Shown: one piece after another, positions 15,864 through 25,175 of the stretch
Position numbering within the stretch: position 1 is the first letter of the stretch
How the letters are laid out: each line of letters starts with the position of its first letter
Assembly: GCF_000308515.1 (NCBI RefSeq)
Contig: NZ_BAFV01000111.1
Coordinates: 1-38,989, forward strand
Direction of reading: 5' to 3'
DNA from: Nocardia carnea NBRC 14403
Lineage (GTDB): Bacteria; Actinomycetota; Actinomycetes; Mycobacteriales; Mycobacteriaceae
Length of the DNA: 38,989 nucleotides
Notes under the pieces: generated by a model
What the model was told of the DNA's origin: nothing
Database searches by the model: none
Seen by the model: only the letters and a program-made list of their open reading frames with translations
Made by a program: the position numbers and the translations under genes

Positions 15864-18800
15864 TCAGCCGTTCGCTCGTTCATCCTCCGGGGAGATACCG
15901 ATGATGGGTTTCGCCCAGGAGCGGCTCTCGGCGTTCTTCAGGACCAGGTATTCGGCGTCGACGTGCGGTTCGATGGCGCTGTTCTTGTCGTTGGGGGCGC
16001 CGATGATGAGCTGGAAACCCAGACCGCGCCAGGCGCCGATGGCGCGGCCGGTATAGCGGGCGTCGGCTTTGATGAGGGCTTCGTCGAGGAAGACCGGGGC
16101 GTAGCGGGGGCGTTCGGCGCCGGCGTCGCCCAGTTGGTAGCGCAGGGCCGAGCCGACGATGAAGGCGACGAGTTCCTGGGATTCGCCGCCGGATTTCTCG
16201 CCGATATGGTCGTAGAGGGCGACGTGTTCGCCTGCGGCGTCGCGTTTTTCGGCACTGATCCGAATATGGTTGCGGACGTCGATGAGGTCGGCGAAATCGG
16301 GGGCGGTGCGGCGGATACGGTCGATGACCTTGGCCATCCGGCTGTAGGCGCGTTCCCGGTCGGTATCGGTGTTCGCCTGGTCGATCAGGCGGCGGACGTC
16401 GCGCAGTTCCTTGCGGAAGCGGGCGCGGACGGTGGAATGGCTTTCCTGCGGGTCGATCTGGAGGCGGTGGTCGTCGTCGGCGAAGGGGAGTCCGGCGAGG
16501 ATGCGGTTGACCGGTTCGATCCGGTCGCGGATTTCCCGGATGGCCGAGGAGAGTTCGCTGTCCAGGCTGGTGAGGTCGTTACCGGATAGTTTCAACAGGC
16601 TGTCGCGCCATTGGTTTTCGAGTTCGTGCAGGCGGCTGGTTTCCAGGTCGGTGAGCAGGCGTTCGAAATCGTCGTAGGAATCGTCCGGGTCGGTGCCCAG
16701 ATTCGGGTTCGGCCAGCGCTCGACGAAGGTCGAGAATATTTCGGACAGTCTGCTCCGGGCGCCCTGGATGGCGCTCTCCGCGGTACGGAGATCGGTGGTG
16801 AGCCGGTCGGCGATACGGTCGGTGGCGGCGTCGAACATCTCCAGGGCTTTGGCGGCCGGGATATCGCCGGTGTTGTCGTTTCCGAAAAGTTCTTCGAGAT
16901 AGGCGCGGTGTTCGGCGGTGACTTCGCGACCGGAGCGGCGAGCAGTGTCGAGTTCCCGACCGGCGCGTTCGGCCTCGGCAGTGGTGTGTTCCCAGGCCTT
17001 CTCGAGGTCTTCCTGCTCGAGTTTGGCCCGGACCGCCTGCTCATTGAGGCGCTCGACCTTATCCGTCAGCTCATCTACCTGTTTCTGCAACCGGTCGATC
17101 TCCGGGTTTCCGGAGTGGACTTCGTCGATGATCTGTATCCAGCGGTCCCGTTCGGCCGACACCGAGTCGGTATCGACCTGATCCCAGGACAGTTCGGTCA
17201 GGGCCCGGTAGGCGCTACGCCGGTCTTCGAAGGAGTCGAGGCCGGCCTGTGTCTCCTCGACCCGTGCGTCGGCGGCGGATTTGCGGTCCTCGGCGGCGCG
17301 GATCTGTTCGTCGAGGCGGGTCAGCAACCGGTCGTTGGTGAAGCCGAGAACATTGGCCCGGCCCTGGCCGCCGTGTGCGCCGCGCGCGCCGTCCGAGATC
17401 TGGCCGGTGATCGTGAGCGCTTTGCGGTGCTGTGGCAGTAGGCGCGGCGTTTCGACGCAGACGTAGTCGAACCGATTCACCAGCTCATTCTCGAGCCAGC
17501 CGGTGAACGGGGACGGGCGGTAGTCGAGGCGGCCGGGCAGCCGGCGATCGTCGAGTCCGATCTCGTCGCGGAGCCCTGTCCGCACGCCCTCGAACTGGAT
17601 ACGCCGCGCGGTGCGCACGGTGTTGATCTTTTCGCGGAAGGTGTTGAGATGCGCGATATCGATCAGCATCTTGGTGGCGAACCCGCCGAGAGCGAGGTTG
17701 AACGCGTCGCGCCACGGCTCGAATTCGGTGCGTACTTCTATCAGTTCGCCGACGAACGGAAGTTGGTCCGGTGTGAGACCGGCGGCCTCCGCGAGGGCGG
17801 CACGCGCACGATGCAGCTCGCTGGGGATATTGTCCCGGCGAGCGGCGACACCTTGACGTTCGGACCGCAGCTCCTCCAGTTCCCGGGTCACGCTCGTCTG
17901 CTGAGTCTTCGCTTCGGCGAAATGGTTCTGCGCGGTTTGCCTGGCCTGCTTGTCTCCGAGGAGATTGTGTGCCTGTGCGACCAGGGCCGCGAATTCCTCC
18001 CCGTCGGACACCGTTGCGCCGATGGCTGCCAGCGATTTCTCGAGCCGGTGCCGCGCCCGCTCGACCTCGTCGAACCGTTTGTCCACCTCGCGCAGCGCCG
18101 CGCGGGCCCTGTCCAGCCGGTTTCCGCCGGAAGCGCGCAGCGTCTCGACGATCCCGCCCAGTTCGGCTTCGGCGCCCTTGGCCAGTGCCGACGCCGCGGC
18201 GACAGCGTCGCGGGCTTGTCCTCGGTGTCGCAGCAGCTCTTCTTCGGCGGCTCGGAGCAACTCGGCCCGGCGTTCGTACCGCCACAACCCGGCGGGCGAG
18301 GACGGATCGGTGAACGAACCCAGGCTGTCGATCAGTTCTGCGCGTTCGGTCCCGTCGACGATGATGCTGCGGTGCTCCCGGACCGGTGTCAGCGCCCGGA
18401 CCTGGCGGCGTGCGGTGGTCATCTGGGTGCGGGTGCCGGCGAGCTCGTCGAATTGTTTGACGACCTCATCCGCTGTGGTCAGCGTGGACGGCTCCTCGAG
18501 GACCATCGTCTTGTACAGGGCGTCGACGGTGGTGATCTGCTGACCGGCCTGGATCCGGCCCAGCAGCGCGACCGCCTTGTTCCCGTCGCCGGCAGCGCCG
18601 ATCCCGAGCGCGGTATGCAACCGGGCGGTGTATTCGCGGTCGGTGGGGTAGCAGGTCAGCCCGAGTGCTTTCACCGCGGCCTCGGCGAGCCGTTTATCGG
18701 CCGGCCCGGCAAGCGTGCGCAGGTCGAACGGTTCGTCGCAGGTAGCGCGGATCTGGACGAGATCTTCGAGGGAGCGCGCCGCCGACGGCACATACCAGGC

Positions 18801-19229
18801 CCGGACCGCCGTGAACCGGGCGCCGGACGGATCGGCCCAGGTCATCGCGATCGCCGACCAGGTGTCGCGGCCGTCGCCGCGCAGGACCCGGGCTTTCGTC
18901 TCACCCCCGGCACGGGATTCGTCGAGCTTGCCCCGCGCATACGACAGGATATTGCGCTGATCCTTGCCCCGCGGCCGGCCCACGACTCCGCCGTTGGACG
19001 CGCCGTTGAACGGCATCGTATGCGGCATGATCAACGCGATATAGGAATCCATCAGGGTCGATTTGCCCGATCCGGACTCTCCGCACAGCAGGGTCGCACC
19101 GGGTGCGAACCGCACCCGGTGGTGCCCGTCGTATCCACCCCAGTTCACCAGCTGCAGGTCCAGCGCCACCCACTGCTGTCCGCGGGACGACTCGGGGACC
19201 AGCCCGAACAGTGTGTCGATCATGCTCAC
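15864..19229 (-). CDS. jetC: JetC/MksB-type SMC-like condensin ATPase
   Basis: An 1121-residue SMC-like protein. Walker A GESGSGKST is at 50-58, two long heptad-rich coiled-coil arms surround a central hinge-like part (about 420-560), and the C-terminal head carries the signature SGGESQ near 1013-1018 and Walker B PVFLDE near 1045-1050. The head has the SbcC/MukB-like layout of MksB and JetC. It should form an ATP-driven loop-extruding dimer with the JetA and JetB products. The start GTG 19229 gives a 4-bp GTGA overlap with jetB; ATG 19223 is an alternative. JetD normally follows or flanks this gene in Wadjet operons, but here the next gene is the unrelated convergent F420 enzyme. Confidence 0.9.
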   Translation of the reverse strand: MSMIDTLFGLVPESSRGQQWVALDLQLVNWGGYDGHHRVRFAPGATLLCGESGSGKSTLMDSYIALIMPHTMPFNGASNGGVVGRPRGKDQRNILSYARGKLDESRAGGETKARVLRGDGRDTWSAIAMTWADPSGARFTAVRAWYVPSAARSLEDLVQIRATCDEPFDLRTLAGPADKRLAEAAVKALGLTCYPTDREYTARLHTALGIGAAGDGNKAVALLGRIQAGQQITTVDALYKTMVLEEPSTLTTADEVVKQFDELAGTRTQMTTARRQVRALTPVREHRSIIVDGTERAELIDSLGSFTDPSSPAGLWRYERRAELLRAAEEELLRHRGQARDAVAAASALAKGAEAELGGIVETLRASGGNRLDRARAALREVDKRFDEVERARHRLEKSLAAIGATVSDGEEFAALVAQAHNLLGDKQARQTAQNHFAEAKTQQTSVTRELEELRSERQGVAARRDNIPSELHRARAALAEAAGLTPDQLPFVGELIEVRTEFEPWRDAFNLALGGFATKMLIDIAHLNTFREKINTVRTARRIQFEGVRTGLRDEIGLDDRRLPGRLDYRPSPFTGWLENELVNRFDYVCVETPRLLPQHRKALTITGQISDGARGAHGGQGRANVLGFTNDRLLTRLDEQIRAAEDRKSAADARVEETQAGLDSFEDRRSAYRALTELSWDQVDTDSVSAERDRWIQIIDEVHSGNPEIDRLQKQVDELTDKVERLNEQAVRAKLEQEDLEKAWEHTTAEAERAGRELDTARRSGREVTAEHRAYLEELFGNDNTGDIPAAKALEMFDAATDRIADRLTTDLRTAESAIQGARSRLSEIFSTFVERWPNPNLGTDPDDSYDDFERLLTDLETSRLHELENQWRDSLLKLSGNDLTSLDSELSSAIREIRDRIEPVNRILAGLPFADDDHRLQIDPQESHSTVRARFRKELRDVRRLIDQANTDTDRERAYSRMAKVIDRIRRTAPDFADLIDVRNHIRISAEKRDAAGEHVALYDHIGEKSGGESQELVAFIVGSALRYQLGDAGAERPRYAPVFLDEALIKADARYTGRAIGAWRGLGFQLIIGAPNDKNSAIEPHVDAEYLVLKNAESRSWAKPIIGISPEDERANG

Positions 19230-19924
19230 AGCGCGACCTCCGCCGCGGCGCCGTGACCCGGGCCGTCGGTCCGTTCCCGTAACCACCGGCTCAGCTCACT
19301 GAGCTTCTCCGTACTCATCACGACCTCCACCAGCGGTGTGATCCGGTACCGGCCTGCGGTCTCCTCTTCCAACAGCCCCTCCTTGGCCAACCGTGTCACC
19401 GCGCTGCGGATCTCCTGTTGTCCCCGGGCCAGATTGGTGTCGTCGGGGTCGAAGTAGGTCAGCACGGTCTGCTCCAGCTCTTCGATATCGACCCGCGCCG
19501 AGACCTCACCCGCGACCCTTTCCTGCTGGAACACCGTGCGCAGATGCACCAGCACCAGCGTCTCGGCCCGGTTGTAGGGATCGTCCCGCAACAGGATCGG
19601 CACATCCAGTTCCGCCGAACGCACCTGCTGCTTGTAGGCGATACCGCGGTCGTGGTCGACCACGAGCCGGACGAACAGATCGTGCAGCCGCGATTCGATG
19701 AGCTGCTGGTTCTCCAGCAGAGTCCGCCATTGGGCCGGGTACTTGTCGGCCGACAGGAACCGGCGTTGCAGCAGCCGGACCAGCACCCGCCGCACGTCGG
19801 CGTCCAGAGTCCCCCTGTCGCCGGCAAACAGTTCGGTCGGGTCGTCCTCCATCGACACCGGCTCGATGAACCCGGTGTCCTCATGGTCCGGCCACGCCTC
19901 GTCGACCGTGTTCGGCTCACTCAT
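19226..19924 (-). CDS. jetB: JetB/MksE-type condensin subunit (DUF4194)
   Basis: A 232-residue protein with the tandem winged-helix composition of DUF4194: VRRVLVRLLQRRFLSADKYP near 45-65, LHDLFVRLVVDHDRGIAYKQQ, LLRDDPYNRAETLVLVHLR, and a C-terminal AVTRLAKEGLLEEE...YRITPLVEVV. It matches MksE/JetB in size and position and probably bridges the kleisin (JetA) and the ATPase heads. ATG 19924 overlaps the jetA stop by 8 bp, and the gene end overlaps jetC, so the three are co-translated. Confidence 0.85.
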   Translation of the reverse strand: MSEPNTVDEAWPDHEDTGFIEPVSMEDDPTELFAGDRGTLDADVRRVLVRLLQRRFLSADKYPAQWRTLLENQQLIESRLHDLFVRLVVDHDRGIAYKQQVRSAELDVPILLRDDPYNRAETLVLVHLRTVFQQERVAGEVSARVDIEELEQTVLTYFDPDDTNLARGQQEIRSAVTRLAKEGLLEEETAGRYRITPLVEVVMSTEKLSELSRWLRERTDGPGHGAAAEVAL

Positions 19925-21401
19925 CGGCTGCCTCGGCATTCACCGCGACCACACCGCCGAGCGCGAAGCGCCGCCGAGTCCGGTCCGGGCGGATGGTTTC
20001 GACGGTGACGACGGACTCGGTTTCGGTCATTCCTGTGCGATGTGCCAGCTCGAGCAGGCCGAGCAAATCGACCGGGCGCCGGATCTCCTCGGGCGCCGCG
20101 CCGAATGCTGCCGCGAGATCGACGGTGTCCGCACCGCCTGCGAAGCGGGCCAGGTGCTCGTCCAGCGCCGCGTATTTCGCACCACCCCAGGCTCGGGTAT
20201 CGGTGTCGGGCATCGTGTCCTCGTCCCATTCGACCAGGGGTGCGGGAGGCTGTGGCGGGCGGGGATCGCTCAACGATTGCCGCAGATGCTCGATACTCGC
20301 GGCCGGTAGCCGGCGCAGCGGTGTGATCGGCTCCCGGGGGCGTGAGCGGGGGACCCAGTGGTGCAAACCGGTCATCACCTCCCGCAGCAGATCGTCGACC
20401 TGCCGGTCCCGCATGGGGTCGTGGTTGCGGACCTGGGTGGTGATCACATGCGACGCCTGCCGCTGCGCGGCCAGCACCTCCTTGACTCCGCGTTCGATCC
20501 GGCGCGCGATCTCGGTGAACTCCCGCCGCTGCGGCTCGGTCAAGTGCGCGGTGAACGGATGGCGCAGCACAGTGCGCAACCGGCTCGACAAATCGTCGAT
20601 GCGCTCCGGGTCGCCGATGAGGCGTAATGCTCCCGCGAACGCCCGCCCCTCCGGCGTCGCGTCCATGATCTGCTGACCGCGCTCCAGGTATTCACGCAGC
20701 ACCTCACCGGTCGGGCGCGCGTCCTGCCGCAGATCGGCGACCACATCGCGCTGCATGGCCTTGATCGACTCGGCCACCCGGGCGAAATCCGCCGGCAGTT
20801 CCCGCGCCAGATGCAGGACGTTCTCCGCCTCCTCCACCAGCCGATCATCGTCGACGGTTTCCACAGCGCCGCCGCGTTCGAGCCGGCGCAGTTCCTGCTG
20901 CCGCTGCCGGATCTCCAGTTCCAGCCGCGCGATCCGGGCCATCACATCCGGGTCCGCATCCTGCGCCAGCCGCTCCACCGCTTCCAACAGGGTCCGCACC
21001 CGCGATTCCGACACCCGCGTCCGGGAACCACCCACCCGGCCCGCAACCTCCAGCGCGCCCACCCCGTGCGCGGACAACCGGTACACCTCGATTTGGTTGT
21101 CCAGCACCTGCCGCACCAGCCAGCCCGCATTCACCCATTGCCGGCACAGATCACGCGCAGTACCCGCGGGCAGCGGCAACCTGTCCTCTTCGCCGTACCC
21201 CGCGGCCCGCAACTGGTTCAGCGCATCACCGATCTCCGCATGCGCGTCCGCCACCGCGACCGCGGGCCGATCGGCCGTGAACACCGTCGCCAGCATGGTC
21301 ACCACGAACGGCGCATACGTTTGGTGGAGCAAATCGAGCATCGGGGTCTTGAACGCCCGAAGAGCCCCCTGGTACGCACCCTCTACGCCTCGAATACTCA
21401 T
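19917..21401 (-). CDS. jetA: JetA/MksF-type kleisin subunit (DUF3375)
   Basis: A 494-residue protein, the usual DUF3375 length. N-terminal helices begin RAFKTPMLDLLHQTYAPFVV, followed by LCRQWVNAGWLVRQ, then a helical middle with IARLELEIRQRQQELRRLE and a conserved region around GRAFAGALRLIGDPERIDDL. The C-terminal half is winged-helix-like. It is the kleisin that closes the JetC dimer. First gene of the three-gene operon, ATG 21401, with about 270 bp upstream before the end of a tetR gene. No clear operator was found. Confidence 0.88.
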   Translation of the reverse strand: MSIRGVEGAYQGALRAFKTPMLDLLHQTYAPFVVTMLATVFTADRPAVAVADAHAEIGDALNQLRAAGYGEEDRLPLPAGTARDLCRQWVNAGWLVRQVLDNQIEVYRLSAHGVGALEVAGRVGGSRTRVSESRVRTLLEAVERLAQDADPDVMARIARLELEIRQRQQELRRLERGGAVETVDDDRLVEEAENVLHLARELPADFARVAESIKAMQRDVVADLRQDARPTGEVLREYLERGQQIMDATPEGRAFAGALRLIGDPERIDDLSSRLRTVLRHPFTAHLTEPQRREFTEIARRIERGVKEVLAAQRQASHVITTQVRNHDPMRDRQVDDLLREVMTGLHHWVPRSRPREPITPLRRLPAASIEHLRQSLSDPRPPQPPAPLVEWDEDTMPDTDTRAWGGAKYAALDEHLARFAGGADTVDLAAAFGAAPEEIRRPVDLLGLLELAHRTGMTETESVVTVETIRPDRTRRRFALGGVVAVNAEAADE

Positions 21402-21670
21402 CGGCGCTCAGGGTACGTCGAGCGACCGACAGGGTATTCGCCCTGGTCCGCTCATCCGCCCGGCTCGTAGCGGGCGCCTTCGGATCCGGCTTTGCCGGGC
21501 GATCGGAGCCCGACTGAACCGCGTCGCGGAATACGCCATCACCGAACGCAATCCGAATCGGAGATCGATCACCGACCCGGCAGGCGTTTGTCTCCGGCCG
21601 GTGCGCTGTGCCCGATCGGCCGGCGGGGCCACGGGAACGGCAGGATCGCCTGGCGTGCCGCCCCGACTGG

Positions 21671-22456
21671 TCAATCGCCGCCGACGTCACCTACGTGTGG
21701 TTTGGACAACGATTCGACCATGTTGTGCATGGCGCGCATATCGGAACGGAGCGCATCGAGCTCGGAACGCAGCGCATCCACGGCATCACCGGCCGGTTCG
21801 CGAACGGGCTTCGCGGGAAGCTGCGGGCGGCGTTCACTCACCGGTGCCGGTTCTGGAACTGCATCGGGGCTTTCGGCCCGAGCCGGTGCGAATCCGTCCA
21901 GGAAGACCGAGGTCACTGTGGCGGTGATTGCCTCGATATCGGCGGCGAGCGTTTTTCGATGCCACCGGACCGACTGGAACACACACTCGCGCATCATCCG
22001 CTGGAACTCGAAGGTATCTATGCCGGAGTTGAATTCGTTGTTGCGTACACCTTCTTCGGTGATCCCGTGCCACGCCTGATGCGAGAACTCGACGGCCTCG
22101 GCGATCTGTGTGTAACCGGGCAGCGCGCTGAGACTCTCCAGTTCGTTCTGATAGATCTCGGTGGCATAGGGGTGCTGGTCTGCGACTTCGAGCGAAACAC
22201 GGACCATGAGTGTGAGCCGGTGCCGGGCCGTACCGGTACCGGACAGGACAGCTTCGTAGCGCTGCACCAAATCGGTGAGGAAACTCGTCAGGATCTCGGA
22301 GAAGATCGCATCCTTGGAGTTGAAATAGTGATACAGCGTTCCGGAGTTCAGGCCCACCGCATCGGCGATCTCCCGGATCGTCGTGGCGGACAGTCCCCGT
22401 TCAGAGAATAGCCGAGCCGATTCGGTCAGAATCAGCTGACGCCGACTCGCTGCCAC
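21671..22456 (-). CDS. TetR-family regulator with coiled-coil tail (paralogue 1)
   Basis: A 261-residue TetR protein with KstR2-like sequence in the DNA-binding half (LFSERGLSATTIREIADAVG, NSGTLYHYFNSKDAIF). The ligand domain has VADQHPYATEIYQNE and FQRMMRECVFQSVRWHRKTL. About 60 extra residues follow the normal end, finishing in a heptad-like helix (VDALRSELDALRSDMRAMH). It is strongly similar over its length, including that tail, to the protein at 27697-28542. It is divergent from the ring-cleavage operon at 23126-27538, hence its likely repressor. KstR2-like regulators usually respond to CoA thioesters; that ligand class is inference. Confidence 0.88.
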   Translation of the reverse strand: MAASRRQLILTESARLFSERGLSATTIREIADAVGLNSGTLYHYFNSKDAIFSEILTSFLTDLVQRYEAVLSGTGTARHRLTLMVRVSLEVADQHPYATEIYQNELESLSALPGYTQIAEAVEFSHQAWHGITEEGVRNNEFNSGIDTFEFQRMMRECVFQSVRWHRKTLAADIEAITATVTSVFLDGFAPARAESPDAVPEPAPVSERRPQLPAKPVREPAGDAVDALRSELDALRSDMRAMHNMVESLSKPHVGDVGGD

Positions 22457-22544
22457 TGTGCACCTCTCGTGTCCGGACTGACGATGTATGCCTGTGCCGT
22501 ACCGAGGCTAGCAGCAGGTCAAGGACGGTTAATCGAACATCCGC

Positions 22545-22650
22545 CGTCGATATCGGCGTCCCCCGGTCTCGGTCTCGAGCATATTCTTCCATCGGGTGAA
22601 CCACGGTGACGGCGGGGCTCCTCGAAGACTCGAGCCGGTCTGCGCGCATA
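22545..22650 (-). pseudogene. Frameshifted remnant of the 161-residue protein gene
   Basis: About 55 bases (22545-22599) align closely with 28806-28862 inside the intact gene at 28687-29172. Translation gives TRWKNMLETETG and, after a 2-base deletion that changes frame, DADIDGG, against TRWQKTFETEIG and GADIDDA in the intact protein. Weaker similarity continues to about 22650. The rest of the gene is lost. It sits upstream of TetR paralogue 1 on the same strand, the same order as the intact pair, so both were copied together. Confidence 0.7.
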
Positions 22651-22941
22651 CGCCTTCTGTGCGGAGGACGAATGGATCCTACGCTGTGACAACAGAACTC
22701 GGTCCCGGTGTCGCCGGGCGATTCTGATCGAAACTGCCGCGCCGGTCATCGTCATCGGTTTCGCCGGGTGTCTAGGTGGGTGCTCGATCGACACAGTCGG
22801 CGGTACGGGGTGCATTCTTCGGTCGCGCCGGAAGAGCGGGCAGGTAGGGGTGATTCGCCTCGGGGAGTCTGCGGGGTGTCCCGACGGCGCGGACGAGGCG
22901 CATTCACCGGCATGTCCGGGCAATCCCAGTCCAGCCAATCA

Positions 22942-22976
22942 ATCAATTGATCGAAAACCCAATCGAATGGTTGACA
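22942..22976 (+). promoter_or_regulatory. Palindrome and -35 element of the ring-cleavage operon
   Basis: ATCAATTGAT (22942-22951) is a perfect 10-bp palindrome inside a run of CAATCAATCAATTGATCG, and TTGACA (22971-22976) is a consensus -35. A -10 near 22994-22999 (CACCAT, 17-bp spacing) is weak. The palindrome is a candidate site for the divergent TetR. A related CAATCAATC element occurs at 33147-33155. Confidence 0.4.
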
Positions 22977-22982
22977 AAGAGA

Positions 22983-22996
22983 GTGACCGGGGTCAC
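22983..22996. promoter_or_regulatory. CRP/GlxR-like site GTGA-N6-TCAC
   Basis: GTGACC-GG-GGTCAC matches the half-site and spacing of actinobacterial CRP/GlxR sites (TGTGA-N6-TCACA) at the core four bases on each side. It lies between the proposed -35 and -10, a repressing position. It could instead be the TetR operator. Confidence 0.4.
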
Positions 22997-23125
22997 CATT
23001 GAGCGCATAGCCTGTGTGCCGATCCTCGGCCGACATCAGGGACATCAGCGGCCCAGACCACCAACCGACGCCGCCCGGCAAGGGCGCGGTCCGTTCGCGG
23101 GCCTTCCATCGAACATCGGAGACTT

Positions 23126-23965
23126 GTGACCCTCTCGGACGACTACCAAGACACCACTCGTGGCCCGTCCGCCACGGACGGGCTGCACTACCACGAGGCC
23201 GGGCACGGGCATCCCCTCGTGTTGCTGCACGGGTCCGGTCCGGGCGTATCCGGCTGGTCGAACTTCGCGAAGAACCTGCCGGTCTTCGCGCGTACCTTTC
23301 GCACGATCGTCGTCGATATGCCGGGTTTCGGAGCGAGCCCCGATAGGGAGTACGACCGGCCGTATCCGGAGATAGCGGCGCAGGCGATCGTCACCTTGCT
23401 CGACGACCTCGGCATCGAGAAGGCCCATCTGCTGGGCAATTCGATGGGCGGATGGGTCTCGCTCGAAACCGCCGCGCTCGCTCCCGAACGAGTCGAACGC
23501 ATGGTGCTGATGGGTCCGGGCGGCCTGTACGCACCACTGTTCGGGGCGATGCTGAGCGAGGGGGCCCGCCGGCTACAGGAGTTCCTGGCCGAACCGAGCC
23601 GCCAGGCGCTCGAGGCCTGGGTCGATTCGATGGTCTATGACCAGGCGACGATCACACCGCAACTCCTCGACGAGCGCTGGCAGAATGCCACCGCCCCTCG
23701 CGCGATCGAACGTATGCGTGCGGTGATGGCATCGCTGGGTCTGCCCGGCAAGGCGCCACTGTGGACTCGCACCGCCGAGATCCCGCACGAAACCCTTGTC
23801 ACCTGGGGGCGCGACGACCGGATGCTCCCACCGGACGGCGCGTTCTTCGCGCTACGGCGGATGCCGAAGGCCGATCTGCACATTCTCGGTGCGTGCGGGC
23901 ATTGGGCCCAGGTCGAGCGCAAGCACGACTTCGAAACGCTCGCCACCGCGTTCCTCACCCGCTAG
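23126..23965 (+). CDS. Meta-cleavage-product hydrolase (C-C bond hydrolase)
   Basis: A 279-residue alpha/beta hydrolase of the BphD/HsaD group, which splits the C-C bond of 2-hydroxy-6-keto-dienoates made by extradiol dioxygenases. LLHGSGPGVSGW (33-44) forms the oxyanion loop, GNSMGGW (104-110) holds nucleophile Ser106, GRDDRM (228-233) the acid, and GHWAQVE (258-264) the base His259; all are the group's signatures. GTG 23126 follows GGAG. First gene of an operon with a flavin monooxygenase and an extradiol dioxygenase, which fits this role. The true substrate side chain is unknown. Confidence 0.9.
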   Translation: MTLSDDYQDTTRGPSATDGLHYHEAGHGHPLVLLHGSGPGVSGWSNFAKNLPVFARTFRTIVVDMPGFGASPDREYDRPYPEIAAQAIVTLLDDLGIEKAHLLGNSMGGWVSLETAALAPERVERMVLMGPGGLYAPLFGAMLSEGARRLQEFLAEPSRQALEAWVDSMVYDQATITPQLLDERWQNATAPRAIERMRAVMASLGLPGKAPLWTRTAEIPHETLVTWGRDDRMLPPDGAFFALRRMPKADLHILGACGHWAQVERKHDFETLATAFLTR

Positions 23966-23997
23966 AGCCATTCCCCGAAGGCAGAAGGAACCATCAC

Positions 23998-25161
23998 ATG
24001 CAATACCAGCAGGAAGCCATCGATGCGGTCCTCGCAGTGCGCGACCGGGTGAGTGAACTCGAAGCCGAATGCACGCAGCAACGCAGGCTGACCGACGAAG
24101 CAGCCAAAATCCTCCGGGACGCGGGGATCATGCGGCTCATCCAGCCGAAGCGTTACGGTGGCTTCGAGTCCGATCCCTGCCTCTTCAATACTGCGATGTA
24201 CGAGATCGCTCGCCTGTCGAGCTCGGCAGGCTGGGTGACCGGCGTCGTCGGTGTCCACTCATGGCATCTCGGGCTCTTCCCCGACCGGGCACAACAGGAT
24301 GTCTGGGGCGAGGATCCGGATACGTGGATCAGCTCGTCGTACAGCCCTGCGGGAACTGCCAGGACCGTGCCGGGCGGTTACGAGTTGACCGGGCGGTGGG
24401 GCTTCTCGTCGGGTAGCGACCACTGCGGCTGGGTTTTCGTCGGCGCGATGGTGACCGACGAGGACGGGCGTCGCACCGGACAGCAGGTCCATCTCCTGCT
24501 TCCCCGCACGGATTACACGATCGACGATGTCTGGTTCACTGCGGGCCTGGCGGGAACCGGCAGTAACGATATCGTCGTCGACAAGGCGTACGTGCCCGAG
24601 TATCGCGCCCACGATGTCGCTGATCTGTACGGTGGCCGCTATCCCGGCAATACCGTCAACACCGGGCCCCTGTTCCGAATGCCCTGGTACACGGTGTTCA
24701 TCAACGCGGTCGTGGTGCCGCTGGCCGGGATGTCCAGGCGTGTTGTCGACGAGGCGGCGGGAATTCATCGGTCCCGGCTGGCCCTCGACCCGGCCAAGCT
24801 CCCACATCCGGCCACGCTGGCGCGGCTGACCGAGGCGGATTTCGAGGTCGACACCGCCTACCGGATTCTGCAATCCAACCTGGGCGACGCCTACGCGGCG
24901 GCGGCGCGCGGGGACGAGGTGACGATTCCGATGCGTCAACGCAGCAAGCGTGATCACATCGCCGCTGTGAAGCTCGTCGTCTCGGCGGCCGACAAGGCAT
25001 ACCAGGTCGGCGGTCCGCGCTCCATCGCCTCGTCGTGCGCACTGCAGTCGGTCTGGCGCGATGTCCACGCCGGTCAACATCATGCGATCAACCTGCCGGA
25101 CAAGGTCGATCACGAGTACGGCGAGTACCTGCTCACCGGCGCGCTCAACGGCCTCTACTGA
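23998..25161 (+). CDS. Flavin-dependent monooxygenase, acyl-CoA-dehydrogenase fold (HsaA-like)
   Basis: A 387-residue oxygenase component of the two-component (group D) flavin monooxygenases such as HsaA, DszC and HpaB relatives. The N-terminal helical part has AAKILRDAGIMRLIQPKRYGG, the beta domain GYELTGRWGFSSGSDHCGWV with the flavin-contacting W.F.SG pattern, then GLAGTGSNDIVV, and the C-terminal helices end HAINLPDKVDH. It would hydroxylate a phenol to a catechol using reduced flavin. No flavin reductase (HsaB-like) is encoded in the window, so one must come from elsewhere. AGAAGGAA precedes ATG 23998. Confidence 0.88.
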   Translation: MQYQQEAIDAVLAVRDRVSELEAECTQQRRLTDEAAKILRDAGIMRLIQPKRYGGFESDPCLFNTAMYEIARLSSSAGWVTGVVGVHSWHLGLFPDRAQQDVWGEDPDTWISSSYSPAGTARTVPGGYELTGRWGFSSGSDHCGWVFVGAMVTDEDGRRTGQQVHLLLPRTDYTIDDVWFTAGLAGTGSNDIVVDKAYVPEYRAHDVADLYGGRYPGNTVNTGPLFRMPWYTVFINAVVVPLAGMSRRVVDEAAGIHRSRLALDPAKLPHPATLARLTEADFEVDTAYRILQSNLGDAYAAAARGDEVTIPMRQRSKRDHIAAVKLVVSAADKAYQVGGPRSIASSCALQSVWRDVHAGQHHAINLPDKVDHEYGEYLLTGALNGLY

Positions 25162-25175
25162 TTCGAGGAACTCTT

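Larger units (their letters stand above)
22457..23125. other. Divergent intergenic region with gene remnant and promoter
   Basis: No intact gene. It holds a decayed fragment of the small gene found at 28687-29172 (at 22545-22650) and an AT-rich promoter-like stretch with palindromes at 22930-23000. Short open frames in the middle lack ribosome sites. Confidence 0.6.

Noticed and set aside
17649..19256. Long plus-strand open frame (over 500 codons) opposite jetC
   Set aside because: It is a shadow of a GC-rich coding strand: no ribosome site, no domain, low-complexity composition, while the minus-strand frame has Walker A, signature and Walker B motifs.
15864..21401. Calling the condensin operon a complete Wadjet defence system
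   Set aside because: JetD, the subunit that cuts plasmid DNA, is not in the window.
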